This document shows, piece by piece, positions 6,697-16,301 of a DNA stretch of 64,000 nucleotides (the first letter of the stretch is position 1; the number at the start of each line of letters is the position of its first letter). The DNA is from Sphingomonas glacialis (GTDB lineage: Bacteria; Pseudomonadota; Alphaproteobacteria; Sphingomonadales; Sphingomonadaceae): assembly GCF_006439055.1 (NCBI RefSeq), contig NZ_RCZC01000013.1, positions 17,965 to 81,964 on the forward strand. The letters run 5' to 3'. The position numbers and the translations under genes are program-made. The notes beneath the pieces are model-generated. The model saw only the letters and a list, made by a program, of their open reading frames with translations, did no database searches and had not been told where the DNA came from.

Positions 6697-9501
6697 TCAC
6701 GCACTCTCTAACACCGCCCGTATTTTAAACGCGAGCGCCTCAAGGCTGAACGGCTTACCTATCAGATCTACGCCCTCGTCGAGTTTACCATTATGTACGA
6801 CGGCATTGCGTGTGTAGCCGGTGGTGAAGAGGATCTTGAGGTTGGGTCGCAGCGCACGTGCAGCCTCGGCCAGCTTTGCGCCATTCATTTCCGGCATGAC
6901 GACATCAGTGAACATAAGACTGATCTCCGGATGCTCCTGCAGCAACCGTAGTGCCTTCGCAGCGCCGTCCGCCTCCAGAACGTGGTAACCGAGCTCCGTC
7001 AGCGCATCGACGCTGAACTGACGAACGCCGGGCTCGTCCTCGACAACAAGAATCACCTCACGGTCATCGCCGCGCACGAGTTCGGTAATACCAGCATCAG
7101 GCTGATCGATCATCCCTCCGCCGCGAAGTCGGGGCAGATAGAGCTTAATCGTCGTGCCGTGACCTTGCTCGGTGTAGATTTTCACATGGCCGCCGGACTG
7201 CTTGATGAACCCATAGACCTGGCTGAGGCCAAGGCCCGTGCCCTTACCGACAGGCTTGGTCGTAAAGAAGGGATCGAAAGCCTTCTCGACGACCTCGGCC
7301 GGCATGCCCGTTCCCGTGTCGGTAACGGCAATCAGCACGTAATGCCCGGCGGAGACTCCCAGGTTGGTCGCCGCATAGCGCTCGTCGAGATGCGCATTTT
7401 GCGTCTCAATCGTCAGATGCCCCCCGTCAGGCATGGCGTCACGCGCGTTGACTGCTAGATTGAGGATAATGTTTTCGAGCTGGTTGGGATCGGCATGCGT
7501 ACGCCAAAGACCGCCCGCCAAAACGGTCTCGAGCTGTACGTCCGCTCCCAGCGAATGCCTCAGAAGATCGGACATGCCTGACACCATCTTGTTGGCATCG
7601 AGCGCTTCAGGCTGAAGCGGTTGCTGACGCGAAAAGGCGAGGAGGCGTTGCGTCAGGAGAGCCGCCCGCTTCGATGCGTCGGTCGCCGCATCGATATAGC
7701 GTTGCGCGCGTGCGTCGCCGTCCGACAGACGTCGGCCGAGCAGCTCGAGTGACCCGATCACGACGGCGAGCATATTGTTAAAGTCATGCGCGATGCCGCC
7801 AGTCAGCTGACCCACCGCTTCCATCTTTTGGCTCTGGCGCAACGCTTCTTGCGCCACGGCAAGTTCGTCAGCAGCAAGGCGCTCCGCCGTCGTGTTGCGG
7901 CCAGTTGCATAGACTAGCCCGTCGTCGGAAGACGCAATCCACGATATCCAACGGAAGGTGCCATCCTTGTGCAGGCACCGGGTCTCATACGGCGCGAGCG
8001 GGGCCTTTGCGGCGTAGTCCAGCGCGGCGTCGCTAGCCGGGCGATCCTCGGGATAGACAAAGTCGAGGTGGTTTCGCCCCACGACCTCATCGGGATCCCA
8101 GCCGAGCACCGTCAACCATGCAGGATTGGCGGCTCGGAACGTGCCGTTAGCCTCGACCACCACCAGCAGATCCTGCGACGTTTGCCACAACCGGTCGCGC
8201 TCCGCCGCCTGCTGCGCAACCTTCAGTTCGAGCGTCGCGTTGAGCGAAGCCAGCGCGGCGCGCGCGGACTTCTGATCCTCGATGTCGGTGTTTGTCCCGA
8301 TCCACCTGGTCGGTTTGCCGTCGTCAGCCATGATCGGCACCGCGCGGGCCAAGTGCCAGCGATACTCGCCATCGGCTCGGCGTAGGCGAAACTCGTTCTC
8401 GTAATTCTCGCCTGAGGTCAGCGCCGCACCCCAAAGCTCAATCGACGACGGCGCGTCGTCGGGGTGAACCATTTCGGCCCACCCAGTGCCGTCGAGCTCG
8501 CCTGCGGCATATCCGCCATATCGGTAGACCCGCTCGTTGAACCAGTCGAGCAATCCGTCGGGTCGCGAAGCCCAGACCTGATTGGGCATAGCCTGCGCAA
8601 AAGTGCGAAACTCAGCCTCGCTTGCGATCAGCCTCGCGCGCGCGAGGAGACGTTCGGTGATGTCGATGAACGTGCAAATCGCGCCACGATGCTCTCCATC
8701 GACTATGATCGGCTTGGCCCAATACTCCACTGGAACGGGCGTGCCATCAAGGCGGTAAAACATTTCGTCCGTTACGTGCGCGGACGTCCCGGCTGCGGCG
8801 CACCGGTAGATCGGGCAGTCATCGACATCGTAGTGGGCGCCGTCCGGTTTGGTATGGTGGATGACGTTGTGCAGCTTTCGGCCGATCGCGTCATCGGCAG
8901 TCGCAAAACCCATCATGTCGACGAAGGTCGCGTTACACAGAGTTGTCACTCCGTCGCGATCGACAGCGTAAAAGCCCTCCGCACTGGAATTCAACAGCAA
9001 TCGAAGGTACGACTCACTCTTGGCCAGGGCCGCCTCAGTCGCCTTCTGGGCGCTAACGTTGGTGTTCATGCCAAACCAGCGCAGGACCTGTCCCGAGAGA
9101 TTCTTCAATGGGGTGACACGCGTCAGGAAAGGCCGGAAGATGCCGTCTGCTCCCTTAAGCGGAAACGTCATCTCGAACGCCTCCCCTGTCGCGATGCACG
9201 CCGTCCACCGTGCCATTACGTCGGGCAATACTTCCGGGTCGTGGACCGACTGCCATCCCCATCCGGACATCGCTTCTGGCGTGCTGCCACAATAGTCATG
9301 CCAGTTGCGATTATACCACCCGATCGAGCCGTCGCCGTCGGCGATCCAGCATAGCGATGGCAGATTGTCGGCGAGCAAGCGCAGCTCAGCCTCGCTCGGG
9401 CGGGACGAAGTCGATGTTCCAAGCGGCATATCGGTTGGCGCCCCCTGCCGCCAATACCCATCCGCGAAATCGAAACCCGCCCGACGATCATCCTGCGGCA
9501 A
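6697..9501 (-). CDS. Four-PAS hybrid histidine kinase with C-terminal receiver
   Basis: 934 residues, soluble. Four PAS/PAC units fill about residues 30-545 (LADNLPSLCWIADGDG; LLLNSSAEGFYAVDRDG; FAQAMPNQVWASRPDG; LWQTSQDLLVVVEANG). The dimerisation/phosphoacceptor motif GGIAHDFNN places the His at residue 572, followed by an ATPase domain (NLAVNARDAMPDGG; TDTGTGM; GKGTGLGLSQVYGFI). A receiver domain has Asp at about residue 866 (LMFTDVVMPEMNG) and the conserved Lys in GKPF. The TTG start is supported by GGAGAG a few bases upstream; an ATG 24 codons in is an alternative. The PAS domains suggest a small-molecule, redox or light signal. No partner regulator is adjacent. Confidence 0.9.
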   Translation of the reverse strand: MPQDDRRAGFDFADGYWRQGAPTDMPLGTSTSSRPSEAELRLLADNLPSLCWIADGDGSIGWYNRNWHDYCGSTPEAMSGWGWQSVHDPEVLPDVMARWTACIATGEAFEMTFPLKGADGIFRPFLTRVTPLKNLSGQVLRWFGMNTNVSAQKATEAALAKSESYLRLLLNSSAEGFYAVDRDGVTTLCNATFVDMMGFATADDAIGRKLHNVIHHTKPDGAHYDVDDCPIYRCAAAGTSAHVTDEMFYRLDGTPVPVEYWAKPIIVDGEHRGAICTFIDITERLLARARLIASEAEFRTFAQAMPNQVWASRPDGLLDWFNERVYRYGGYAAGELDGTGWAEMVHPDDAPSSIELWGAALTSGENYENEFRLRRADGEYRWHLARAVPIMADDGKPTRWIGTNTDIEDQKSARAALASLNATLELKVAQQAAERDRLWQTSQDLLVVVEANGTFRAANPAWLTVLGWDPDEVVGRNHLDFVYPEDRPASDAALDYAAKAPLAPYETRCLHKDGTFRWISWIASSDDGLVYATGRNTTAERLAADELAVAQEALRQSQKMEAVGQLTGGIAHDFNNMLAVVIGSLELLGRRLSDGDARAQRYIDAATDASKRAALLTQRLLAFSRQQPLQPEALDANKMVSGMSDLLRHSLGADVQLETVLAGGLWRTHADPNQLENIILNLAVNARDAMPDGGHLTIETQNAHLDERYAATNLGVSAGHYVLIAVTDTGTGMPAEVVEKAFDPFFTTKPVGKGTGLGLSQVYGFIKQSGGHVKIYTEQGHGTTIKLYLPRLRGGGMIDQPDAGITELVRGDDREVILVVEDEPGVRQFSVDALTELGYHVLEADGAAKALRLLQEHPEISLMFTDVVMPEMNGAKLAEAARALRPNLKILFTTGYTRNAVVHNGKLDEGVDLIGKPFSLEALAFKIRAVLESA

Positions 9502-9778
9502 TTCGTCTCTCCATCCTCAACGTATTTTACATCTTGGGAATCAGGTGCCCGGCGCCGTTCCGGCAATTTGCATGCAGCAGCGGCCAACGCAATCGTTGGC
9601 CCGATTCACAACGCAGAGGCAACTGTGATGCGGAGAGCCGAGTGCGTCAGATCGCTTTTTGGCTGAGACCAAACTGGCAGGCGGCGTCAGCGCGAAGGAA
9701 GGATCGACATGCCGTGCACGACCCGCCGCCTAGGAGAACATTGTGAGAACTGGTGTGACACGATAATAGCTGACCAGC

Positions 9779-10147
9779 ATGACGACCCCTTCGACGCCAG
9801 GCCTTGATCGCATCCGCGTCATCGATCTGGAGACAGCTGGCTCCGCGTCCCACGGCGTGTGCGAGATCGGTTGGCAGGACGTCGTCCGAGATGATGACAG
9901 TCGCTGGGAGGTCAACGAGGAGCGTGGCGCCCTGATCGTCAACCCGGGAGGGCCAATTTCGACGCAGTCCATGGCCATCCGCCACATCGTTGACGCAGAC
10001 GTGGTTGGCGCCCCATTCTGGGCAGAAGCGGCGCCGCAGATCCTGCGGCCGACCAGCGGAGTGGTCGCCCTGGCAGCGCACCATCCGTTGTGGTCGCAGC
10101 ACGCCATATGCCGGCAAGAGCTAAGACAGCCGGGTCGTCGCAAGTAA
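9779..10147 (+). pseudogene. Truncated DEDD 3'-5' exonuclease
   Basis: 122 residues beginning IRVIDLETAG, the DxE motif I of the DnaQ-like exonucleases, followed by VCEIGWQDV and a conserved middle (NPGGPIS..SMAIRHIVDADV..APFWAEAAPQIL). After VALAAHHPLWSQ similarity stops and the frame ends, although these proteins are usually around 200 residues or more with two further catalytic motifs. I read it as the 5' half of a decayed exonuclease gene. A repeat copy begins about 25 bases after the stop. Confidence 0.65.
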
Positions 10148-10171
10148 TTGATTTGCTTCGTAAACGCCGGG

Positions 10172-10222
10172 GAACCCACATGTGGACACTCAGGACCATC
10201 TTACCGCTTCCGACTAACATGC
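10172..10222 (+). repeat. Dispersed intergenic repeat, 5' part (copy 1)
   Basis: Matches the left half of the repeat family (CCCAxxTGTGGACxCTCAG, then CCGCTTCC), with a divergent right end. It lies between the exonuclease remnant and dps. Confidence 0.5.
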
Positions 10223-10320
10223 GTTGGCGTATCGCGTCGGATGTAACGATGAGGGATCATTCCGTTGTGTAGGCGCGTTCCCTGCTAACCTCATGCCCCT
10301 TCTATTGAGAGATACCACCC

Positions 10321-10911
10321 ATGGCGAAGAAAACCGCAGCGTCGACATCAACCGAAGCACAGCCGCAATACAAAGTCGAGTATCGGGAAATACAACCTTA
10401 CGGTACTCTCAAGGACCTGCCGATCGCTCTGGATAATAATGCGCGCAAGCAGAGTGTTGAGACTTTGAACCAAGTGCTGGTCGATACTATGACTCTGCGC
10501 GATATGTACAAGAAGCACCATTGGCAAATGTCTGGGGCAACCTTCTACCAGCTCCACTTGTTGCTTGATAAGCACTACGAGGAGCAGGCAAATCTCGTCG
10601 ACATGATTGCCGAACGGATCATGGCGCTAGGTGGAATCAGCATCGCGATGGCCGCCGATGTCGCTGAAATGACCACGATCGCTCGCCCGCCGCGTGGCCG
10701 AGAGGATGTGCCGACACAGCTGGCTCGTTTGCTCGAGGCGCACGAGAACATTTTGCGGCAATGCCATGAGGGCGCAGAGGCTGCTGATGAGTCTGGTGAC
10801 GATGGCACCAACGATCTGCTGGTCAGTAATCTGATCCGTACTCATGAGCCGCAAGTGTGGTTCCTTGCCGAACATCTGGCTGCCACGGAACTCGTCCGAG
10901 CCGATCGATAA
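10321..10911 (+). CDS. dps: Dps-family ferritin-like DNA-binding protein
   Basis: 196 residues. Ferroxidase-site residues fit the Dps pattern: His67 (in KKHHWQM), His79 (YQLH), Asp94 and Glu98 (LVDMIAERI). Dps forms a dodecamer that oxidises and stores iron with H2O2 and protects DNA. The N-terminal 35 residues are a flexible, partly basic tail (MAKKTAASTS) of the kind that binds DNA. The C-terminal helix (RTHEPQVWFLAEHLAAT) is typical. The gene stands alone with a strong hairpin right after the stop. Confidence 0.92.
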   Translation: MAKKTAASTSTEAQPQYKVEYREIQPYGTLKDLPIALDNNARKQSVETLNQVLVDTMTLRDMYKKHHWQMSGATFYQLHLLLDKHYEEQANLVDMIAERIMALGGISIAMAADVAEMTTIARPPRGREDVPTQLARLLEAHENILRQCHEGAEAADESGDDGTNDLLVSNLIRTHEPQVWFLAEHLAATELVRADR

Positions 10912-10918
10912 GCTTATA

Positions 10919-10952
10919 AGCTGCTCATGCGAACCTTCGCGCATGAGCAGCT
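10919..10952 (+). terminator. Stem-loop after dps
   Basis: A perfect 13-base inverted repeat (AGCTGCTCATGCG / CGCATGAGCAGCT) with an eight-base loop begins seven bases after the dps stop. No long T-run follows, so termination efficiency is uncertain, but position and stem strength fit a terminator. Confidence 0.7.
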
Positions 10953-10980
10953 ACCAGAACGAGCCAAAAAGTGACATCCA

Positions 10981-11024
10981 ACGGTGCCCGCAGATCACCG
11001 CAACCCGCCGTTCATTCATCTCTG
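10981..11024 (+). repeat. Dispersed intergenic repeat (copy 2, short form)
   Basis: Contains CCGCCGTTCATTCATC, the right-hand core of the repeat family, in the convergent gap between dps and the SDR gene. Confidence 0.4.
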
Positions 11025-11131
11025 GCGAACGACTGGATCAACCTGTCGGACGTTCGAGCCAGCTTAGCGCCGCCTGACACATCTAGCCGATTGGCTCGCG
11101 CTGCCTCGGCGGATCAGATCGTCGGTCTCGA

Positions 11132-11887
11132 TTAGAGCGACCAACCGCCATCGATAGAAATCGCTGCACCGGTCACGAACGAGCCAAGGTCGGCGCTCAT
11201 CCAAAGCACAGCATCGGCAATCTCCTCGGGCTTGCCGAGACGACCTACCGGTTCGAGATCGATCGCCTTCTGGATGTCGCCGCCGGTAAAGCGATCCATC
11301 ATTGGCGTCTCGATGTTCCCAGGTAGGATCGCGTTCACGCGAATATTCTGCTTGGCATAATCAAGCGCTGCAGACTTGGTCAGGCCGATGATGGCGTGCT
11401 TGGAAGCGGCATAGGACGCACCGCCGGCGACGCCGCGGATGCCGGCGCCCGACGATGTGTTGACGATCACCCCGCCGCCCTGGAGAAGCATCTGTGCCAG
11501 CTCGTGCTTCATGCAGATGAAAGTCCCGCGCAGGTTGATGTCGAGGATGCGGTCCCATTCGTCGAGCTCGATCTCGGCGACGGGCGCGGCCTTGTTCTCG
11601 ACACCGGCATTGTTGAACGCGATGTCGAGCCGACCGAAGGTCTCCACGGCTTGCCCGACCGCAGCTTCGACCTGGTCGGGCTGCGCTATGTCGCAAGCGA
11701 TGATCAGCGCCTCGCCGCCAACATCGCGGATCGCATCGGCTGTTCCGCGCAGCGCATCCTCGGTTCGGTCGATGATGGCGACGCGCGCTCCATCCGTGGC
11801 AAAGGCGACGGCGGTTGCGCGGCCGATTCCGCTAGCTGCACCGGTAACAAAGGCGACCTTGCCGGTAAAACGGTTGGCGTTTGACAT
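11132..11887 (-). CDS. SDR-family oxidoreductase
   Basis: 251 residues with classical short-chain dehydrogenase signatures: TGAASGIG (15-22) for NAD(P) binding, FNNAG (91-95), catalytic Ser145/146, Tyr159 and Lys163 (SYAASK), and the C-terminal FVTGAAISIDGGWSL. Asp after the second strand (IIDRTED) favours NAD+ over NADP+. The ATG follows GAGGTC. A cupin gene lies upstream on the same strand, 39 bases away, so they may be co-transcribed. Substrate not predictable. Confidence 0.88.
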   Translation of the reverse strand: MSNANRFTGKVAFVTGAASGIGRATAVAFATDGARVAIIDRTEDALRGTADAIRDVGGEALIIACDIAQPDQVEAAVGQAVETFGRLDIAFNNAGVENKAAPVAEIELDEWDRILDINLRGTFICMKHELAQMLLQGGGVIVNTSSGAGIRGVAGGASYAASKHAIIGLTKSAALDYAKQNIRVNAILPGNIETPMMDRFTGGDIQKAIDLEPVGRLGKPEEIADAVLWMSADLGSFVTGAAISIDGGWSL

Positions 11888-11926
11888 GGGAAGACCTCGT
11901 GAACTGATTTTCGAAAACGTTAACGC

Positions 11927-12448
11927 TCAGCCCTTTGCGGCCCCAGCGAGATACTGCTCGTCCGTGACGTGCTCGAGCCAGGTTACGGGCGAGCCGTTCT
12001 GGGATTCTTGGATGGCGATATGGGTCATCGCGGTTGTGGGTGTGGCACCATGCCAGTGTTTCTGGTCAGCCGGGCACCACAATTGATCGCCGGCATGGAA
12101 CTCGACGATTTGGCCGCCCTCGACCTGGGTCCAACCTACGCCCTCGGCGACGATCAGGGTTTGACCAAGCGGGTGCTTATGCCATGCGGTTCGCGCGCCC
12201 GGTTCGAAATGGACGACCGCGCCGCCGACGCGCGATGGCTCACCGCGTTGGAACTGGCCTGTGATCGTGACCTTGCCGGTGAACCAGTCCGCCGGCCCGT
12301 CGATCGTCTTCATCTCGGCTTTGCGGGTAACTTCCATAGCTGCGACTCCTTGGCGTGATTCGTTGCCCTGGGGGTGCGATGCCTGCGCATTGGCTGCGGA
12401 CGCTGCGGCGACGAGCAACAACTGCAGGGACAGTTTGGACAGCTTCAT
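11927..12448 (-). CDS. Secreted cupin-domain protein
   Basis: 173 residues with a signal peptide (about 1-21, ending ANAQA). A single cupin barrel shows AWHKHPLGQTLIVAEGVGW (metal-ligand His pair and Glu region) and the second motif WCPADQKHWHGA. It resembles small periplasmic cupins annotated as quercetin-dioxygenase-like or carboxymuconolactone-associated, often found beside SDR genes and LysR regulators as here. The activity is unknown; the intact His residues indicate metal binding. Confidence 0.8.
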   Translation of the reverse strand: MKLSKLSLQLLLVAAASAANAQASHPQGNESRQGVAAMEVTRKAEMKTIDGPADWFTGKVTITGQFQRGEPSRVGGAVVHFEPGARTAWHKHPLGQTLIVAEGVGWTQVEGGQIVEFHAGDQLWCPADQKHWHGATPTTAMTHIAIQESQNGSPVTWLEHVTDEQYLAGAAKG

Positions 12449-12565
12449 TGCGAATATCCCCCGGGGCGGGCGCCGTGTGGCGCATTTGGGATATGGAGCG
12501 CGCTACGGTGCCGCAGTAGCGGCTGCCGATTTGACGGAGCGATGAGCCAAGCTCATCGTCAGGGA

Positions 12566-13447
12566 TCAGAGCCCGAGCGGTCGCAGCTCGCGGATGAGGT
12601 CGATCAGGAGGCGCAGGCCGGTGGGAAGCTGCCGACGGCTTGAATAGTAGATATGGAAGCCGGCCCCCATTGGTGCCCAGTCCGACAGGACGGTGCACAC
12701 CACACCCCGCGCGAGAAGGGGGGCCACGCACGGCTCCGGCAGATAAGCGAGCCCGGCCCCGCCGGCCACCAGGTCCAGCGCGAAGTGAGTGTCGTCAAGT
12801 GTGATGGCGCCGGGTGCATCGATGGCCAATGCCTCGCCGTCCTTCTCGAACTCCCACCGATAGAGGCTGTCGTCGCCGAGCCTGATCCGCAGGCACCGGT
12901 GATCGGCCAGCGCGCGTGGATGATCCGGGGCACCGAAATGAGCGAGATAGGCGGGCGAGCCGACGACCACCCAGCGAATTTCATCTGAAAGCGCCTGCGC
13001 GATCATGTCCTCGGGTACGGTTCCGCCATAGCGGATCCCGGCGTCAGCTCCTTGCGCGATCACATCCACTAGGTGGTTGGTGACCGTCACATCGACCTCG
13101 ATGTCGGGATAGCGCTCGACGAACGTCGGCATTACTGGACCAAGAATGAGCGAACTTGCATGCTCCAGCACGTTCAGGCGTATCTTGCCCATTGGTTCCG
13201 CGCGGTAACGGTTCAGGCCATCGACCGCCGAGCCGATCGCCTCGAAGGGCGCGCCGATCCCGCCGAGGAGTTCCTCACCCGCCGCGGTGAGGGTCACGCT
13301 TCGGGTCGTCCGGTTCAGCAAACGGACACCGAGCCGCGCTTCCAGGCCCTTCAGCGAGTGGCTCAGCGCCGATGCGCTGATGCCAAGCTCCAACCCTGCA
13401 CGGCGAAAGCTGCGATGCTTCGCAATGGCGAGGAAGTAGCTGAAATC
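12566..13447 (-). pseudogene. LysR-family regulator, start lost at IS66 junction
   Basis: The frame reads from the IS boundary as DFSYFLAIAKHRSFRRAG, then LELGISASALSHSLKGLE, the start of a normal LysR DNA-binding domain, and continues through an intact effector domain (to ELRPLGL). The initiating ATG and first few codons are missing: upstream sequence belongs to the IS66 end. The only nearby start is a TTG inside the helix-turn-helix, which would cut off the first helix. The regulator is therefore probably inactive or expressed from the IS. It lies upstream of the cupin and SDR genes, its likely former targets. Confidence 0.75.
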
Positions 13448-13471
13448 GTAAGCATCCGGTGAGGACCGCGT

Positions 13472-14801
13472 TTACGCAGCCTTGAGCAGTTCTGCTGGTC
13501 GTCGCCAGTTCCAAGGTAGCAGTTCATAAAGCTGGTTCTGCTGGATGTCGGCGATGCGAGCGAGGACATCGGCGAGCCAGGCTTGCGGATCGATGTCGTT
13601 GAGCTTGGCGGTGCCGATCAGCGTGTAGATGAACGCGGCGCGCTCGCCGCCGCGGTCGGAGCCTGCGAACAGCCACGCCTTCCTGCCAAGGGCCACGCCG
13701 CGCAGCGCGCGTTCTGCGGCGTTGTTGGTCAGGCAGATACGGCCGCGCGGCGACGTCGCCCAGCTCGAAGAACTTGCGCCTGGCATGTGCCCAGCAGAGT
13801 GCACGGGTGACTGGTGACGGCGACCGATCGGAGCGGAACAGGGTGTTGTAGCCGGCATAGGCGTCGGCTTGCAGGATACCGCCATAGCCGGTGAGATGTG
13901 CGACCGGATGTTCGGCGCGACGATCGCGCGAATAGCGGAACAGGGCAGCTGGCGGCGCAGGTCCTGCGAACGGTCGGTCATCGCGCACGTAGGTCCACAG
14001 GCGTCCGACATGGGCCTTGGTCTTCGCCAGCACCGGCACGGTCGTGTCGTCGCCGTGGAGCCGCTCGGCGGCTAGAACGTGCGCCTCGATCAGCCGGTGG
14101 AGCGGCGCGAGTGCGGCCGCGCAGGCCCCGACCTGGTCGGCGAGCGTCGACAGACTGATCTCCACGCCCTCCCGAGCATAGCGGTCGCGCTGGCGGTTGA
14201 GCGGCTGATGCGTCCCGAACTTCTCGAACATGACCATCGCCAGAAAGCTCGGTCCGAACAGTCCGCGCGGCGTCGCATGGAACGGAGCAGGTGGCTGAGT
14301 GATGCCCTCGCACACGCGGCAGGCGAACCGCTCACGAACGGTCTGCACGACCTTCCACTGCCGCGGGATCACCTCCAGCGTCTCGGTCACGTCCTCGCCC
14401 AGCTTCGACAGCCGGTCCGACCCGCAGCAGGCGCAACTGGTCGGCGCGGCAACGACGACGCGCTCGCGCGGCAGATGCGCCGGCAACGGCTTGCGCGAAG
14501 GTCGCGTCCGGGTGAATGCCTCAACAGGGGTGCCGGCTGCGGCACTCTGGCCCAGAGCCTCATCCTCGCTGGCGCTCGCCTCCAGCTCCTCCAGACCTAG
14601 CTCGAGCTGGTCGATCAACAACTGGCCGCGCTCGGAACGCTGCCCGTAAAGTGCCCGACGCATCTTCTCGTTCTGCAACTCGAGCAGAGCCACCCGGGCC
14701 GCCAGATCGGCGTTGATCGCCTTCGCGCGGGCAGCTTCGGCCTCGGCATCCAGGAGTGCCGCGCGAAGCGCCGTGACATCGCTGAAAGGTGCCGCTGCCA
14801 T
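13472..14801 (-). pseudogene. tnpC: IS66 transposase TnpC, internal deletion and frameshift
   Basis: The N-terminal 345 or so residues are a good TnpC: coiled-coil start (LLELQNEKMRRALYGQRSERGQ), zinc-finger-like CACCGSDRLSKLGEDVTE, the first catalytic Asp in LHGDDTTVPVL, and LQADAYAGYN. After RALCWAHARRKFFELGDV the sequence jumps near 13750 into a different frame at GRICLTNNAAERALRG, which carries the catalytic Glu, and ends KLNDIDPQAWLADVLARI. Roughly 80-90 codons between these points are missing compared with full-length TnpC. No functional transposase can be made from this copy. Confidence 0.85.
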
Positions 14802-14847
14802 GGCTTGAGGATAGCGAAAAAGGCGCGGGAAACCTAGCTTTTTAGCA

Positions 14848-15195
14848 TCATCCAGCGGCCTGCGGACGCCACGTCATGCGCGGATTACGCCAGTCGATCG
14901 CTTCGAGCAGACACGCCATCTGCGACGCGGTGATCGCTACGACGCCGTCAGTTGCCGCAGGCCATATGAACCGCCCACGGTCGAGCCGCTTGGCATAGAG
15001 CGACATACCCACACCGTCATGCCACAGCACCTTGATCAGATCGCCGCGTCGTCCACGGAAGATGTAGAGATCGCCGGCATGCGGGTCGCGCTTGAGCCCT
15101 TGCTGCACCAGCAACGCCAAACCGAACATCCCACGGCGCATGTCTGTGCAGCCGGTCGCGAGCCAGATCCGAACGTCGCTTCGGACCGGGATCAT
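14848..15195 (-). CDS. tnpB: IS66 accessory protein TnpB
   Basis: 115 residues from MIPVRSDVRIWLATGCTDMR, with the family's GMFGLALLVQQGL and FRGRRGDLIKVLWHD and C-terminal RFIWP. TnpB is needed with TnpC for IS66 transposition; its mechanism is not established. The start overlaps the tnpA stop by four bases, the usual IS66 arrangement. The frame is intact. Confidence 0.88.
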   Translation of the reverse strand: MIPVRSDVRIWLATGCTDMRRGMFGLALLVQQGLKRDPHAGDLYIFRGRRGDLIKVLWHDGVGMSLYAKRLDRGRFIWPAATDGVVAITASQMACLLEAIDWRNPRMTWRPQAAG

Positions 15196-15524
15196 CGCCT
15201 GAGCGACCGCACCACAGCCGCCACCAATGCGGGCGGCGCATCGCTTGCGATCCGCAGCACCGCTCCGCCGACCTCCAGTACTATCGCGCACCCTGCCGCG
15301 GGCTCAGGCTCGCCGCCGACCGTCACCGCCGCGAAGCCCGGCGACACCGGCTCGGCAAGATCGCGTCGCCATCGATAAAGCTGGCTCGGCCGCAGGTCGG
15401 CACGCCGCGCGATCTCCGCCACGCTCGCTCCCGGCTCGCAGGCCGCCGCCACCAGCGCCCGCTTCTGATCGTCCGTCCAAACCCGGCGCCGCTCCGCGCC
15501 TGAAATAATCGTGATCTGACTCAT
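15192..15524 (-). CDS. tnpA: IS66 protein TnpA (helix-turn-helix)
   Basis: 110 residues. The N-terminal region (RRVWTDDQKRALVAAACEPG, then SVAEIARRADLRPSQLYRWRRDL) is the IS66/IS3-type helix-turn-helix. The C-terminal part is variable, as usual. It is the first gene of the IS66 unit and is translationally coupled to tnpB. Confidence 0.85.
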   Translation of the reverse strand: MSQITIISGAERRRVWTDDQKRALVAAACEPGASVAEIARRADLRPSQLYRWRRDLAEPVSPGFAAVTVGGEPEPAAGCAIVLEVGGAVLRIASDAPPALVAAVVRSLRR

Positions 15525-15664
15525 CGCACCATCGCTAACACCGTCGCTTGCACCAGTGCTACGTCAGCCGATCACCCGTTCCCGGCAAGGCGGTCCACAC
15601 CGGAGGGGTACACACTTCTGGCCGCCTCCCGCCCCCGAGCTCCAGCCGTTCGTTCAGATTAATC

Positions 15665-16084
15665 TCACCCGAGGCTTGCCGATGAGCAATAGGAGGAAAC
15701 TTCGACAAGGTTGCCGTCGAGATCGCGAACGTACACCGAGCGGATGGCGCCCAGAGCGCCGCTCTTGGTGACGGGCCCGAGGACGATCTCGACGCCATTC
15801 TCTCGAAAGTGCCTCGCGACATCATCGGGGCTAGTTTCCGTCAAAAAGCAAATGTCGTCGCTGCCTGGGCACGGCGTCATGCCGGTGAACCAAGCCTCTT
15901 GCGTTGCGTTCAGCGGCCGCAGATTAATCTTGTTCTGTCCGAACACCATGCTGGTCCGAATATCGCCTGAGGGCGCTTGGCGATCCTCGCGCACCATCCC
16001 CAGCACTTGTTCATACCAGCGCGCGGAGGCGTCGACGTTCCGGACGTTGAAAACCAGGTGATCAACGGCTTTGACGGTCAGCAT
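15665..16084 (-). CDS. VOC-family (glyoxalase/bleomycin resistance-like) protein
   Basis: 139 residues from an ATG preceded by CCGGAG; the frame is open further upstream but that part has no family resemblance. Motifs of the vicinal-oxygen-chelate fold are VDHLVFNVRNVDASARWYEQVLGM (first His ligand), FGQNKINLRP, and VYVRDLDGNLVEVSSY (C-terminal Glu ligand). Such proteins are metal-dependent lyases, dioxygenases or drug-binding proteins; the substrate cannot be told. Only a short gap separates its stop from the IS66 end. Confidence 0.82.
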   Translation of the reverse strand: MLTVKAVDHLVFNVRNVDASARWYEQVLGMVREDRQAPSGDIRTSMVFGQNKINLRPLNATQEAWFTGMTPCPGSDDICFLTETSPDDVARHFRENGVEIVLGPVTKSGALGAIRSVYVRDLDGNLVEVSSYCSSASLG

Positions 16085-16301
16085 CGGTTCACTCCGGAAT
16101 GTTGCATCGATGAGGGCTTCTGAAGCTCGTGAGACCGAGACGCAATGCAGCACCTTGCAGAGACCGACGGGCCGCTGCAATACCTCAATGAGCCATAGCC
16201 GGTCATCCATCCTGGATCCGCCGCGCCCCGGACCCGACCACTTGTTCATTTCATAGTGAACTGTTGGTCGGCACAGAATGGCGACATTTAACCGCACTTG
16301 T

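Larger units (their letters stand above)
13448..15611 (-). mobile_element. IS66-family insertion sequence, internally deleted
   Basis: Carries tnpA, tnpB and tnpC in the usual order on the minus strand. Imperfect terminal inverted repeats of about 23 bases are visible: the left end begins GTAAGCATCCGGTGAGGACC and the right end, read inward, GTACCCCTCCGGTGTGGACC, sharing TCCGGTG-GGACCGC. At about 2.16 kb it is shorter than usual for the family because tnpC has lost an internal segment. Eight-base flanks (CTGAAATC and ACACTTCT) do not match, so no target duplication is seen. Confidence 0.8.

Noticed and set aside
6446..6700. Minus-strand 84-codon frame after the PAS kinase stop
   Set aside because: It overlaps the kinase stop, has no ribosome site and no family resemblance.
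9647..10220. Several minus-strand frames opposite the exonuclease remnant
   Set aside because: The plus frame has a clear DnaQ-like motif; the opposite frames have no recognisable domain or ribosome site.
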